From contig NZ_AMDP01000002.1 of assembly GCF_028128615.1 (NCBI RefSeq), positions 434,001 through 498,000 on the forward strand: a stretch of DNA of 64,000 nucleotides, written 5' to 3'. The notes beneath the pieces were generated by a model, which worked only from the letters and a program-made list of their open reading frames with translations, made no database searches and had not been told where the DNA came from. Shown here in pieces: positions 9,089 to 17,588 of this stretch. Made by a program: the position numbers and the translations under genes. This DNA is from Enterococcus sp. 5H (GTDB lineage Bacteria > Bacillota > Bacilli > Lactobacillales > Enterococcaceae). Numbering within the stretch: the first letter of the stretch is position 1; the number at the start of each line of letters is the position of its first letter.

Positions 9089-9331
9089 ATGTTATCGCAG
9101 GAAAAAATGAATCGAATTAATGAGCTTGCAAAAAAAGCTAAAGAAAGTGAATTGACTGCAGCTGAAAAAGAAGAACAACAAGTACTTCGTCAAGAATATC
9201 TTGCAACATTTAGAAGTGGTATGCGTCATCATATTGAAGGAATGAAAGTTGTTGATCCTGAAGGAAAAGATGTAACTCCTGAAAAATTAAAGGAAATTCA
9301 AAAAGCTAAAGGACTACATAATCGAAAATAA
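9089..9331 (+). CDS. DUF896 (YnzC-like) small protein
   Basis: This 80-residue helical protein is of the DUF896/YnzC family, recognised by its N-terminal helical hairpin, the [21 protein letters not shown] core and the DPEGKDVTP turn. In Bacillus subtilis ynzC lies in the SOS-induced yneA-yneB-ynzC operon, divergent from lexA. Here it keeps the divergent position although yneA and yneB are absent. AAAGGAGGAG at 9073-9082 precedes the ATG. Its molecular function is unknown. Confidence 0.85.
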   Translation: MLSQEKMNRINELAKKAKESELTAAEKEEQQVLRQEYLATFRSGMRHHIEGMKVVDPEGKDVTPEKLKEIQKAKGLHNRK

Positions 9332-9356
9332 TTTTGGTTATTTTTACTAAAAGTAA

Positions 9357-9385
9357 TTGCTTTCATAATAGAAATAAGCTAAAAT
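9357..9385 (+). promoter_or_regulatory. Promoter for tkt
   Basis: TTGCTT at 9357-9362, a 17-base spacer and TAAAAT at 9380-9385. Confidence 0.55.
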
Positions 9386-9429
9386 ATAGTTAATAAAGGT
9401 AAAAAAAACCTAAATAGGAGATGATTTTT

Positions 9430-11424
9430 TTGTTCGACAACACCGATCAGTTAGGCGTTAACACTATTCGCACATTAAGTATTGAAGCAGTCCAAAAGGC
9501 TAACTCAGGTCATCCTGGATTACCTATGGGAGCTGCTCCGATGGCATATGCACTTTGGACAAAACACTTAAAAGTAAATCCTAAAACATCAACCAATTGG
9601 GCTGACAGAGATCGTTTTATTTTATCTGCCGGGCATGGATCTGCAATGCTTTATAGCTTATTACATTTAGCTGGATATAACGTTACCATAGATGATCTTA
9701 AGAGTTTCCGTCAATGGAACAGTAAAACACCAGGACATCCTGAGGTTCATCATACAGATGGAGTAGAAGCTACAACAGGTCCTTTAGGCCAAGGGATTGC
9801 TATGGCTGTTGGAATGGCGATGGCTGAAGCACATACTGCTGCAACATATAATCGTGATAGTTTCCCTGTTATTGATCATTATACTTACGCATTATGTGGA
9901 GATGGTGATTTGATGGAAGGCGTTTCACAAGAAGCAAGTTCAATGGCTGGTCATATGAAGCTAGGCAAATTAATTGTTTTATATGATTCAAATGATATCT
10001 CACTAGATGGACCGACTTCAAAAGCATTCACCGAAAATGTTGGTGCGCGCTACGAAGCTTACGGATGGCAACACATTTTAGTTAAAGACGGTAATGATTT
10101 AGAAGCAATTTCTGCTGCAATTGAGAAAGCAAAAGCTGAAACTGATAAACCAACATTGATTGAAGTCAAAACTGTGATTGGTTATGGCGCACCTAAAGAG
10201 GGTACTTCATCTGTTCATGGTGCCCCAATTGGAGCTGATGGCATCACTGCAGCAAAAGCTGTTTATGGTTGGGAATATCCTGATTTTACAGTTCCGGAAG
10301 AAGTAGCTGTTCGCTTTAAAGAATCAATTGTTGATGGAGGCGAAAAAGCTGAAAATCAATGGAATAAAATGTTTGGAAACTACGAGAAAGAACATCCACA
10401 GTTGGCAAAACAATTTAAACAAGCTTTTGCGGACAAATTACCAGAAAATTGGGATGCTGAATTACCAACATATGAAGTTGGGACTAGTGCTGCAAGTCGT
10501 GTGACTAGCAAAGAAACAATTCAAGCTATTTCTAAATCTGTGCCTAGTTTCTGGGGTGGTTCTGCTGATTTATCTGCTTCCAATAATACAATGGTTACAG
10601 CTGAAAAAGATTTTGAACCTGGACAATACGAAGGACGTAATATTTGGTTTGGCGTTCGTGAATTTGCTATGGCGGCAGCTATGAATGGAATACAATTGCA
10701 TGGAGGAAGCCGTATCTATGGAGGAACATTCTTCGTATTTACAGATTACCTACGTCCAGCAGTCCGTTTAGCGGCTATTCAAAATACTCCGGTTACTTAT
10801 GTTTTAACTCATGATTCAGTAGCTGTTGGCGAAGACGGTCCTACGCATGAACCTGTTGAACAACTTGCAAGTGTACGTTGCATACCAGGAGTTCAAGTAA
10901 TCCGCCCAGCAGATGGAAATGAGACTGTAGCAGCGTGGAAAATTGCGATGACTACAAAAGATGCTCCAACTGTTTTGGTATTAAGTCGACAAAATTTACC
11001 TGTAATTGAAGGTACTAAAGAAAAAGCGACTGAGTTTGTTCAAAAAGGTGCTTATGTAATCTCACCACAAAAAGGTGATAAGCCTCAAGGGATTTTGATT
11101 GCTACTGGTTCAGAAGTGAACTTAGCAATTGACGCTCAAAAAGCATTAGCTGAGCAAGGCAAAGATGTATCTGTTGTTTCTATGCCAAGCTTTGATCTTT
11201 TTGAAAAACAATCAGCAGATTATAAAGAATCAGTTCTACCAAAAGAAATTACTAAACGTGTAGCAATTGAAGCAGCATCACCATTTGGTTGGGAACGTTA
11301 TGTAGGTTCAGCAGGATCTACAGTGACAATTAACCATTTTGGAGCATCAGCACCAGGCGATTTAGTATTGAAAGAATTTGGTTTTACTGTCGAAAATGTA
11401 GTTGCAACATTTAACAACTTATAA
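9430..11424 (+). CDS. tkt: Transketolase
   Basis: This thiamine-diphosphate enzyme of the pentose phosphate pathway moves two-carbon units between sugar phosphates. It shows the transketolase N-terminus ([27 protein letters not shown]), the thiamine/metal motif GDGDLMEG (about residue 157), and [15 protein letters not shown] in the pyrimidine domain. The start is most likely TTG at 9430, 9 bases after TAGGAG and giving MFDNTDQLG. An in-frame ATG at 9421 abuts that ribosome site and would add only three residues. The gene is monocistronic and followed by the repeat/terminator element at 11431-11607. Confidence 0.95.
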   Translation: MFDNTDQLGVNTIRTLSIEAVQKANSGHPGLPMGAAPMAYALWTKHLKVNPKTSTNWADRDRFILSAGHGSAMLYSLLHLAGYNVTIDDLKSFRQWNSKTPGHPEVHHTDGVEATTGPLGQGIAMAVGMAMAEAHTAATYNRDSFPVIDHYTYALCGDGDLMEGVSQEASSMAGHMKLGKLIVLYDSNDISLDGPTSKAFTENVGARYEAYGWQHILVKDGNDLEAISAAIEKAKAETDKPTLIEVKTVIGYGAPKEGTSSVHGAPIGADGITAAKAVYGWEYPDFTVPEEVAVRFKESIVDGGEKAENQWNKMFGNYEKEHPQLAKQFKQAFADKLPENWDAELPTYEVGTSAASRVTSKETIQAISKSVPSFWGGSADLSASNNTMVTAEKDFEPGQYEGRNIWFGVREFAMAAAMNGIQLHGGSRIYGGTFFVFTDYLRPAVRLAAIQNTPVTYVLTHDSVAVGEDGPTHEPVEQLASVRCIPGVQVIRPADGNETVAAWKIAMTTKDAPTVLVLSRQNLPVIEGTKEKATEFVQKGAYVISPQKGDKPQGILIATGSEVNLAIDAQKALAEQGKDVSVVSMPSFDLFEKQSADYKESVLPKEITKRVAIEAASPFGWERYVGSAGSTVTINHFGASAPGDLVLKEFGFTVENVVATFNNL

Positions 11425-11430
11425 TTTTTA

Positions 11431-11607
11431 AGAGGCTGAGACAAAAGTGTTTAGCTCCGAGAAATAAGAAGGAATTCACGAAAATTGTTCTTCAAATTTT
11501 TGTGAATTTCGGCTTATTTCCGAAGGAGCTGCTTTTTTCTCGCCGTTTATTCGGATCTAGTGAGTGAAACAAAACGGATTTTTAGTTTTGTTCCACTCAC
11601 TTTTTTG
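11431..11607 (+). repeat. Dispersed intergenic repeat, copy 1 (contains tkt terminator)
   Basis: The element begins GAGGCTGAGACAAAA and carries TTTAGCTCCGAGAAATAAG. Its 11527-11566 block is identical over 40 bases to copy 2 at 54378-54504 (opposite strand). It ends in a hairpin with arms 11560-11575 and 11585-11600 (one mismatch) followed by six Ts, a good terminator for tkt. Compared with copy 2 it has an extra segment of about 50 bases (roughly 11472-11525) that itself folds: AATTCAC pairs with GTGAATT, and an outer GCTCC (near 11454) pairs with GGAGC (near 11525). No protein is encoded. Confidence 0.85.
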
Positions 11608-11855
11608 TTTTAATTAAATGAAATAAATAGGAAATATTTTTGTAATACTAATAAATTAAAACAAATATGACATAATGCGGTATTTTTGTTTTTAATATTT
11701 TCCCAAAATCATTATTTGTAGGATCTACAAATTTTAGGAAACATAAATTACCAACGCTGTGTAAAAAATACAAAACAAAATTTTAATTACCAATAAATCA
11801 AACATTTCAGCTAGATTACGCTACTTTTAAATCTTCAAATTATAGGACTTAATTA
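11608..11855. other. AT-rich gene-free region upstream of the glucosaminidase
   Basis: I see no gene here. The one clear structure is a perfect inverted repeat, ATTTGTAG at 11714-11721 and CTACAAAT at 11725-11732 with a 3-base centre, which could be an operator. Confidence 0.4.
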
Positions 11856-11884
11856 TTGTTTATAAAAATAGACACTAGTAAAAT
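11856..11884 (+). promoter_or_regulatory. Promoter for the LysM glucosaminidase
   Basis: TTGTTT at 11856-11861, a 17-base spacer and TAAAAT at 11879-11884, 36 bases before the start codon. Confidence 0.6.
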
Positions 11885-11919
11885 GACTTTATGATGTTCT
11901 ATTGAGGAGGAACAAAAGA

Positions 11920-12768
11920 ATGAATAAAAGTACGAGAAGTAGTAGACACCAGCACAAAACAAAAGGATATAAAGTGAGTGGAAAGCAATTGGCAGCAGTT
12001 ATTGGTACGTCGTTAGTTGTTATGCCAGTCGCAGGTAGCTTGTCTCCTTTAAGCGCGCAGGCAAACGAAGTCGAACAACAAGGAGCAGCTTCTCAACAAG
12101 CATTTATTGATTCTATTGGTTATTCAGCTGCTTCTGTTGCTAGTGCAAATGATTTATACGCATCTGTAATGATTGCGCAAGCTCTTTTAGAAAGTAGCTA
12201 TGGTACTTCTGGTTTAGCGGCAGCACCAAATTATAATTTGTTTGGTGTAAAAGGAAGTTATAATGGACAAACCGTATATATGCCAACTTCTGAATATTTA
12301 AATGGAGAATGGGTAACATTGACCGAACCATTTAGAAGTTATCCTTCATATGCTGATTCATTTCAAGATCATGCCAATGTTTTAAGGACAACTTTAGCTT
12401 CTAGCGGTGATTATCATTATTCAGGCGTTTGGAAAAACAATACAACCAGTTATGCTGATGCTACAGCAGCTTTAGCTGGCAGATATGCTACCGATCCGAA
12501 TTATAGTAGTAAATTAAATTGGTTAATATCGACCTATAATTTAACAGCTTATGATTGGGGAACAACTGATACTTCAGTGACGGATCAATCAACAGTTGGT
12601 CAAAGTAGTGCTACTACTGTTTCTTCTAGCCAATCTTACACAGTAGTTTCTGGAGACACTTTATGGGGAATTGCTGAAAAATCTGGAATGTCAGTAGATC
12701 AATTGATGTCATTGAACGGAATATCTGCTGAATTAATCACAGTAGGTCAAGTATTACAAGTTGCGTAA
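11920..12768 (+). CDS. Secreted N-acetylglucosaminidase (GH73) with one LysM domain
   Basis: This is a peptidoglycan hydrolase of 282 residues. A basic N-terminus and hydrophobic stretch (about residues 30-52, ending SAQANE) form a signal peptide. The glucosaminidase/GH73 domain covers about 60-200, with probable catalytic Glu91 in LLESSYGTSGL and the NYNLFGVKGS motif. After a Ser/Thr-rich linker, a single LysM (about 238-282, YTVVSGDTLWGIAEKSG) binds the wall. The start is ATG 11920 after GAGGAGG; an in-frame TTG at 11902 overlaps that site. It is much shorter than E. faecalis AtlA, with one LysM instead of several. A role in daughter-cell separation or wall turnover is inferred. Confidence 0.9.
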   Translation: MNKSTRSSRHQHKTKGYKVSGKQLAAVIGTSLVVMPVAGSLSPLSAQANEVEQQGAASQQAFIDSIGYSAASVASANDLYASVMIAQALLESSYGTSGLAAAPNYNLFGVKGSYNGQTVYMPTSEYLNGEWVTLTEPFRSYPSYADSFQDHANVLRTTLASSGDYHYSGVWKNNTTSYADATAALAGRYATDPNYSSKLNWLISTYNLTAYDWGTTDTSVTDQSTVGQSSATTVSSSQSYTVVSGDTLWGIAEKSGMSVDQLMSLNGISAELITVGQVLQVA

Positions 12769-12769
12769 A

Positions 12770-12808
12770 AAAACAAAGATTGTCTGAGTGGACAATCTTT
12801 GTTTTTTT
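12770..12808. terminator. Bidirectional terminator between the glucosaminidase gene and ispH
   Basis: AACAAAGATTGTC pairs perfectly with GACAATCTTTGTT around a TGAGTG loop, with A- and T-runs on both sides. Confidence 0.85.
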
Positions 12809-13802
12809 ATCTTTTTCCAGAACGCAATTCTTCTAAACGTCGTTGACGATTTTTGGTTAAATCCTTAAATCGTGATCTTGGAAGAATTGCTTCAGCAGTT
12901 GTTGTAGAATTTTTAGTATGTGTTTCAGGATTAGTTATATCAAATTCTTGCAGATATTCTATGACTTCACGAACAATTTGAGTAGGGGTTGAGGCTCCAG
13001 CAGTTACTGCTACTTTTTTTACATTAGTCAACCAATTTACATCAATTTTTGAGACATCAGAAATTCTATACGCATTTACACCAGCTTGTTCGATGGAAAC
13101 TTGAGCTAATCGGTTGCTGTTGTTACTTTTAGGATCACCGACAACTAGAGTTAAATCGCAGCCTTGTGCTTGTTCAACTACAGCTTCTTGCCGTACCTGC
13201 GTCGCTTTGCAAATATCTTTATGGATTACAACTGTAGGATATTCAGCCTGGATTGCCAGCATCAAATCATTCACATCCCATTGGCTCATAGTGGTTTGAT
13301 TAGTGACAAAAATTTTTTCAACAGACAAGTTTAAATTTGTAATATCATCTAGATTTGAGACTAAATGAACGTGATTGGGTGAAACACCTAATGCACTTTC
13401 AGGTTCAGGGTGATTTTTTTTACCAATGTATATGATCTCAAATCCTTCTGCAACTTTTTCCGCAATCAATTCATGAGTAATCATCACGTCAGGGCAAGTA
13501 GCATCTAGTACTGTCAGGCCTTTTTCCTTAGCTAACTTCTTTACCTTTGGAGAGGTACCATGTGCTGTGAAAATGACCGTTCCATGTTCTACTTGTGCTA
13601 AGATAGATTCTCGATTTTCCCCATCTAAAGTGTGAATACCAATACTTTCAAAAGCATCAGTGACATGCTGATTATGAACAATCATACCTAAAATATAGAT
13701 AGGTCGAGGCAAGCTTTCATCTAATGAAGCATTTCTAGCGATGACCATTGCATCAACAACTCCATAGCAATAGCCTCGGGGACTAATATTTATAATTTCC
13801 AT
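12807..13802 (-). CDS. ispH: 4-hydroxy-3-methylbut-2-enyl diphosphate reductase (IspH/LytB)
   Basis: This iron-sulfur enzyme of the methylerythritol phosphate (MEP) pathway reduces HMBPP to IPP and DMAPP. The three cluster-binding cysteines are present at C12 (RGYCYG), C103 (DATCPDV) and C198 (KDICKAT), along with the IVHNQHV and FTAHGTSP substrate-site stretches. At 331 residues it is slightly longer than the E. coli enzyme, with a charged C-terminal extension from about residue 290. It stands alone between convergent and divergent neighbours. Enterococci are generally credited with the mevalonate route, so the presence of IspH is notable (see findings). Confidence 0.92.
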   Translation of the reverse strand: MEIINISPRGYCYGVVDAMVIARNASLDESLPRPIYILGMIVHNQHVTDAFESIGIHTLDGENRESILAQVEHGTVIFTAHGTSPKVKKLAKEKGLTVLDATCPDVMITHELIAEKVAEGFEIIYIGKKNHPEPESALGVSPNHVHLVSNLDDITNLNLSVEKIFVTNQTTMSQWDVNDLMLAIQAEYPTVVIHKDICKATQVRQEAVVEQAQGCDLTLVVGDPKSNNSNRLAQVSIEQAGVNAYRISDVSKIDVNWLTNVKKVAVTAGASTPTQIVREVIEYLQEFDITNPETHTKNSTTTAEAILPRSRFKDLTKNRQRRLEELRSGKR

Positions 13803-13978
13803 TTTTTCAATATCTCCTAATTGAAATTTTAAAATCTCATTAACTATACTACACTTTATTTAAAAAAAATTAAAGAGTAGACAACATTGCAAAATAATAG
13901 CCAGAATGAAGGTTTTGAGCTATTATAAACACAAGAAAGTTTTTAACTGTAAGGAATATGAAAATGGAGGAAAAAAAT

Positions 13979-14908
13979 ATGACTCAAATTTTTAATTCAG
14001 TAACAGAATTGATCGGTAAAACACCGATTGTAAAACTAAGAAACGTTGTTCCAGATGGAGCTGCTGATGTTTATGTTAAACTTGAATTTTTTAACCCAGG
14101 CGGTAGCGTAAAAGATCGAATCGCTTTAAATATGATTGAACAAGCTGAGAAAAATGGTCAGTTAAAAGCTGGGGATACAATCGTTGAACCGACTAGTGGC
14201 AATACAGGGATCGGTTTGGCAATGGTTGGCGCAGCTAAAGGTTATAAAGTGGTAATTGTTATGCCTGATACAATGAGCATTGAACGTCGCAAACTAATGC
14301 AAGCATACGGTGCTGAGTTACTATTAACACCAGGTGCTGAAGGGATGAAAGGTGCCATTGCTAAAGCTTCTGAACTTGCTGAGCAAGATGGTTACTTTAT
14401 GCCGATGCAATTTGAAAATCCCGCAAATGCTGAAGCTCATGAAAAAACGACAGGTAAAGAAATCCAGCAAGCTTTTGGACAAGCTGGATTAGATGCTTTT
14501 GTTGCAGGTGTCGGAACAGGTGGGACAATAACTGGCGTTGGCAAAGAACTAAAACGAGTATATCCTAAAATTTCTATCATTGCAGTTGAACCAACTGAAT
14601 CACCTGTGTTAGAAGGTGGACAACCTGGTCCTCATAAAATCCAAGGAATTGGCGCAGGATTTGTTCCAAAAGTATTAGATACTGCAATCTATGAAAAAGT
14701 CATGGGTGTTCCAAGTGAAGCGGCAATGGAAACTGCACGTCAATTAGCTGAAAAAGAAGGTCTTTTAGTTGGAATTTCAGCAGGTGCTGCTGTAAATGCT
14801 GCAATAGAAGTAGCAAAAACGTTAGGAAAGGGCAAGAAAGTCCTAACAGTAATCCCAGATAATGGAGAAAGGTACTTATCAACTGCCTTGTATAATTTGC
14901 CTGAATAA
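13979..14908 (+). CDS. cysK: Cysteine synthase (O-acetylserine sulfhydrylase)
   Basis: This PLP enzyme makes cysteine from O-acetylserine and sulfide. The PLP lysine is K45 in NPGGSVKDR. The TSGNTGIG loop binds the substrate carboxylate, and VGTGGTITG binds the PLP phosphate. The 309-residue length fits CysK. The start is ATG 13979, 8 bases after TGGAGG; an in-frame ATG at 13958 lies upstream of that site and is rejected. The gene appears monocistronic. No T-box or S-box leader is visible upstream. It could in principle have side activity on O-phosphoserine or cystathionine; the sequence does not decide this. Confidence 0.93.
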   Translation: MTQIFNSVTELIGKTPIVKLRNVVPDGAADVYVKLEFFNPGGSVKDRIALNMIEQAEKNGQLKAGDTIVEPTSGNTGIGLAMVGAAKGYKVVIVMPDTMSIERRKLMQAYGAELLLTPGAEGMKGAIAKASELAEQDGYFMPMQFENPANAEAHEKTTGKEIQQAFGQAGLDAFVAGVGTGGTITGVGKELKRVYPKISIIAVEPTESPVLEGGQPGPHKIQGIGAGFVPKVLDTAIYEKVMGVPSEAAMETARQLAEKEGLLVGISAGAAVNAAIEVAKTLGKGKKVLTVIPDNGERYLSTALYNLPE

Positions 14909-14914
14909 ATTCTC

Positions 14915-14949
14915 ACAACCCAAAGAAAAGTTTATTTTCTTTGGGTTGT
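14915..14949 (+). terminator. Hairpin after cysK
   Basis: ACAACCCAAAGAAAA pairs with TTTTCTTTGGGTTGT around a short loop. The following T-run is weak. Confidence 0.65.
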
Positions 14950-15094
14950 ATTTGTATATAAATCAGCCAAAATGTTGTCATTTGCATCTTTTCTTAAAAA
15001 AACAGTGATATTATTGATATATTCAGTATTTTTTGTTGTCAATATAGTTTAGAAATAGTATTATTTAAGAAAGATAAACTGGGAGGGAAACCAA

Positions 15095-15532
15095 ATGGAT
15101 AATATATTGGTAAAAAATGCACTTGAAGAATTAAAAGAAGCCAATATTCGTATTACTCCTCAAAGATATGCTATTTTAGAATATTTAATTGAAAATCATA
15201 GCCATCCAACTGCTGATGAAATTTATCGTTCATTGGAAGCTCGTTTTCCTAATATGAGTGTGGCAACTGTATATAATAATTTACGTTTATTTACGGATAT
15301 CGGTTTTGTACAAGAAATGAACTACGGTGATGCATCAAGTCGTTTTGATTTTAGTTCAAAAAAACATTACCATGCTATTTGTCAAAATTGCGGGAAAATT
15401 GTTGACTTTCATTATCCAGGCTTAGAGGATGTTGAAATGGCTGCAAGTAAATTAACTGGTTTTGAGATCAACGAACACCGTTTAGAATTATACGGATTAT
15501 GTCCAGATTGTCAAAACGCAGAAAAAAAATGA
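15095..15532 (+). CDS. perR: PerR, peroxide-responsive Fur-family repressor
   Basis: This metal-dependent repressor senses H2O2 by histidine oxidation. Every PerR ligand sits at the Bacillus subtilis position: H37, D85, H91, H93 and D104 for the regulatory Fe/Mn site, and C96, C99, C136 and C139 for structural zinc. D104 supports PerR rather than Fur or Zur. The N-terminal winged helix covers about residues 10-85. GGGAGGG precedes the ATG. ridA follows after 13 bases, so they are probably co-transcribed. Likely targets in this window include the NADH peroxidase and msrA, which is inference only. Confidence 0.92.
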   Translation: MDNILVKNALEELKEANIRITPQRYAILEYLIENHSHPTADEIYRSLEARFPNMSVATVYNNLRLFTDIGFVQEMNYGDASSRFDFSSKKHYHAICQNCGKIVDFHYPGLEDVEMAASKLTGFEINEHRLELYGLCPDCQNAEKK

Positions 15533-15545
15533 AGTGAGGGAAACG

Positions 15546-15926
15546 ATGAAATCAATTCATACAGATAAAGCACCTAAAGCAATCGGACCTTATGTACAGG
15601 GAAATATTGTGAATGGCTTATTATTTGCTTCAGGTCAAGTTCCTTTAAGTCCTGAGACAGGAGAAGTAGTTGGAACTACAATTAAAGAACAGACTGAACA
15701 AGTTCTAAAAAATATTTCGGCAATTCTGGAAACAGTTGAAAGTGACTTCGATCATGTGGTTAAAACAACTTGTTTTTTGAAAGACATGAACGATTTTGCT
15801 GCATTTAATGAAGTATATGCGACTGCATTTACAAACAATTTGCCAGCTCGTTCAGCTGTAGAAGTAGCCCGATTACCAAAAAATGTTCTGGTTGAGATAG
15901 AAATTATCGCAACAGTTAATAACTAG
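15546..15926 (+). CDS. ridA: RidA family reactive-intermediate deaminase
   Basis: RidA hydrolyses enamine/imine intermediates such as 2-aminoacrylate released by PLP enzymes. The 126-residue protein has the YjgF/RidA hallmarks: PKAIGPYVQG, LLFASGQVPL, the catalytic-site arginine in LPARSAVEV, and the C-terminal VEIEIIA. I use ATG 15546, preceded by GTGAGGG, rather than the in-frame GTG at 15534. It lies directly after perR, with a terminator 15 bases after its stop, so perR-ridA is a two-gene operon. Protecting enzymes from cysteine- and serine-derived aminoacrylate would fit the nearby cysK. Confidence 0.92.
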   Translation: MKSIHTDKAPKAIGPYVQGNIVNGLLFASGQVPLSPETGEVVGTTIKEQTEQVLKNISAILETVESDFDHVVKTTCFLKDMNDFAAFNEVYATAFTNNLPARSAVEVARLPKNVLVEIEIIATVNN

Positions 15927-15940
15927 CTAAATATTTTCAC

Positions 15941-15972
15941 AAGCTGAGAAATTAAATTTTCTCAGCTTTTTT
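15941..15972 (+). terminator. Terminator after ridA
   Basis: AAGCTGAGAAA pairs with TTTCTCAGCTT and is followed by a T-run. Confidence 0.85.
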
Positions 15973-16043
15973 TCTTGTAAACACAGTGTTTATATTTGGA
16001 AATAAGAATATATCAATGAGGATCTAGTTAAATTTAACAAAGT

Positions 16044-16072
16044 TTGTGAAAAAATATTTTTATAATTCACAA
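16044..16072. promoter_or_regulatory. Inverted repeat TTGTGAA-N15-TTCACAA upstream of nox
   Basis: Perfect 7-base arms (16044-16050 and 16066-16072) flank an A/T-only centre, about 30 bases upstream of the nox -35 box. The half-sites resemble those of the redox repressor Rex, but the spacing is wider than the usual Rex operator. It may be a regulator site. Confidence 0.4.
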
Positions 16073-16100
16073 GCAAAGAACTCGAATATGGGTTTCCAGT

Positions 16101-16129
16101 TTGTTATATTTTTAATAGACCAATAGAAT
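16101..16129 (+). promoter_or_regulatory. Promoter for nox
   Basis: TTGTTA at 16101-16106, a 17-base spacer and TAGAAT at 16124-16129. Confidence 0.55.
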
Positions 16130-16180
16130 TATTCTAATCTAATTGGTGAAAAATTTAACTTGAAAGAAGGGATTTACAAT

Positions 16181-17530
16181 ATGAAAGTCGTAGTCGTAGG
16201 ATGTACGCATGCAGGAACAGCTGCAGTCAAAAGTATTTTAACAAATCACCCAAATGCGGAGGTAACCGTTTATGAACGAAATGATAATGTATCATTTTTA
16301 TCTTGCGGTATTGCTCTTTATGTCGGAGGCGTGGTGAAAGAAGCTAGCAGCTTATTCTATTCAAGTCCTGAAGAACTAGCGTCTCTTGGTGCTACTGTCA
16401 AAATGGAACATGAAGTCGAAACAATCGATGTTGATCATAAAACTGTAACTGCTAAAAACTTACTAACAGGAAAAGAAGAAACTGTTTCATATGATAAGTT
16501 AGTTATGACCACTGGTTCTTGGCCAATCATTCCGCCAATCAAAGGAATTGAATCAGAAAATATTTTATTATGTAAAAACTATAATCAAGCCAATGTAATT
16601 ATTGAGCGAGCAAAAGACGCGAAAAAAGTCGTTGTTGTCGGTGGCGGCTACATCGGAATTGAATTAGTGGAAGCTTTTGTGGAATCTGGTAAGGAAGTTA
16701 CTTTAATTGATGGACTTGACCGTATTTTAAATAAATATTTAGACAAACCTTTTACAGATGTTTTAGAAAAAGAATTAGTTGAGCGTGGTGTTAATTTGGC
16801 TTTAGGTGAAAATGTTCAAGAGTTCAAAGCTGATGAACATGGTCATGTGAATAAAGTAATTACACCAAGTCAAGAGTTTGAAGCGGATATGGTTATTATG
16901 TGTGTTGGTTTCACACCAAATACTGTATTGCTTAAAGACAAAGTAGAAATGTTGCCAAACGGAGCTATCGTAGTTGATAAATTTATGCGATCAAGCAATC
17001 CAGATATTTTGGCTGCTGGAGATAGTGCAGTAGTACACTACAATCCAAGTAATACTACAAATTATATCCCATTAGCTACAAATGCCGTTCGTCAAGGAAT
17101 GTTAGTTGGATACAATCTAGAAGAAGAAAAATTAGCATATCGTGGCACCCAAGGAACTTCAGGTTTATATTTATTTGGTTGGAAAATTGGTTCGACAGGT
17201 GTTACTGTTGAAAGTGCAAAAATGAACAATTTAGATGTAGCAGCTACTGTTTTTGAGGATAACTATCGTCCTGAATTTATGCCAACAACTGAAAATGTAA
17301 TGATGGAACTTGTTTATGAACAAGGAACAAACCGAATTGTTGGTGGACAATTAATGTCTAAATATGATATTACTCAGTCTGCAAATACATTATCATTAGC
17401 AGTTCAGAATGAAATGACAGTAGAAGATTTAGCTATATCTGATTTCTTCTTCCAACCGCACTTTGACCGCCCTTGGAATTACTTGAACTTATTAGCTCAA
17501 GCAGCATTAAAGGATATTAACAATAAATAA
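16181..17530 (+). CDS. nox: NADH oxidase (H2O-forming), flavin disulfide-reductase family
   Basis: This soluble FAD enzyme oxidises NADH with O2, reducing oxygen to water in four-electron steps. It regenerates NAD+ during aerobic fermentation. C42 in SFLSCGIALY is the redox cysteine that cycles through a sulfenic acid. The FAD-binding N-terminus (VVVGCTHAG), the NADH-binding VVVGGGYIGIE motif (about residue 160) and the C-terminal FFFQPHFDRPWN dimer motif are all present. The 449-residue length and sequence fit the classical enterococcal Nox. The start is ATG 16181 after GAAAGAAGG. The closely related NADH peroxidase is encoded at 28864. Confidence 0.94.
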   Translation: MKVVVVGCTHAGTAAVKSILTNHPNAEVTVYERNDNVSFLSCGIALYVGGVVKEASSLFYSSPEELASLGATVKMEHEVETIDVDHKTVTAKNLLTGKEETVSYDKLVMTTGSWPIIPPIKGIESENILLCKNYNQANVIIERAKDAKKVVVVGGGYIGIELVEAFVESGKEVTLIDGLDRILNKYLDKPFTDVLEKELVERGVNLALGENVQEFKADEHGHVNKVITPSQEFEADMVIMCVGFTPNTVLLKDKVEMLPNGAIVVDKFMRSSNPDILAAGDSAVVHYNPSNTTNYIPLATNAVRQGMLVGYNLEEEKLAYRGTQGTSGLYLFGWKIGSTGVTVESAKMNNLDVAATVFEDNYRPEFMPTTENVMMELVYEQGTNRIVGGQLMSKYDITQSANTLSLAVQNEMTVEDLAISDFFFQPHFDRPWNYLNLLAQAALKDINNK

Positions 17531-17588
17531 ACTAAAAAATCTAGAGTTGAATGATTCTTCGTTCAACTCTAGATTTTTTAGTTTATTT
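17525..17588 (+). terminator. Long terminator after nox
   Basis: A perfect stem of over 20 base pairs: AAACTAAAAAATCTAGAG and onward pairs with the mirror segment ending at about 17588, around a 10-base loop. It overlaps the nox stop codon and is likely bidirectional in effect. Confidence 0.85.

Noticed and set aside
15001-15094. PerR box in front of perR
   Set aside because: A TAGAAATAGTATTATTTAA stretch is vaguely similar to a PerR box but has too many mismatches to claim.
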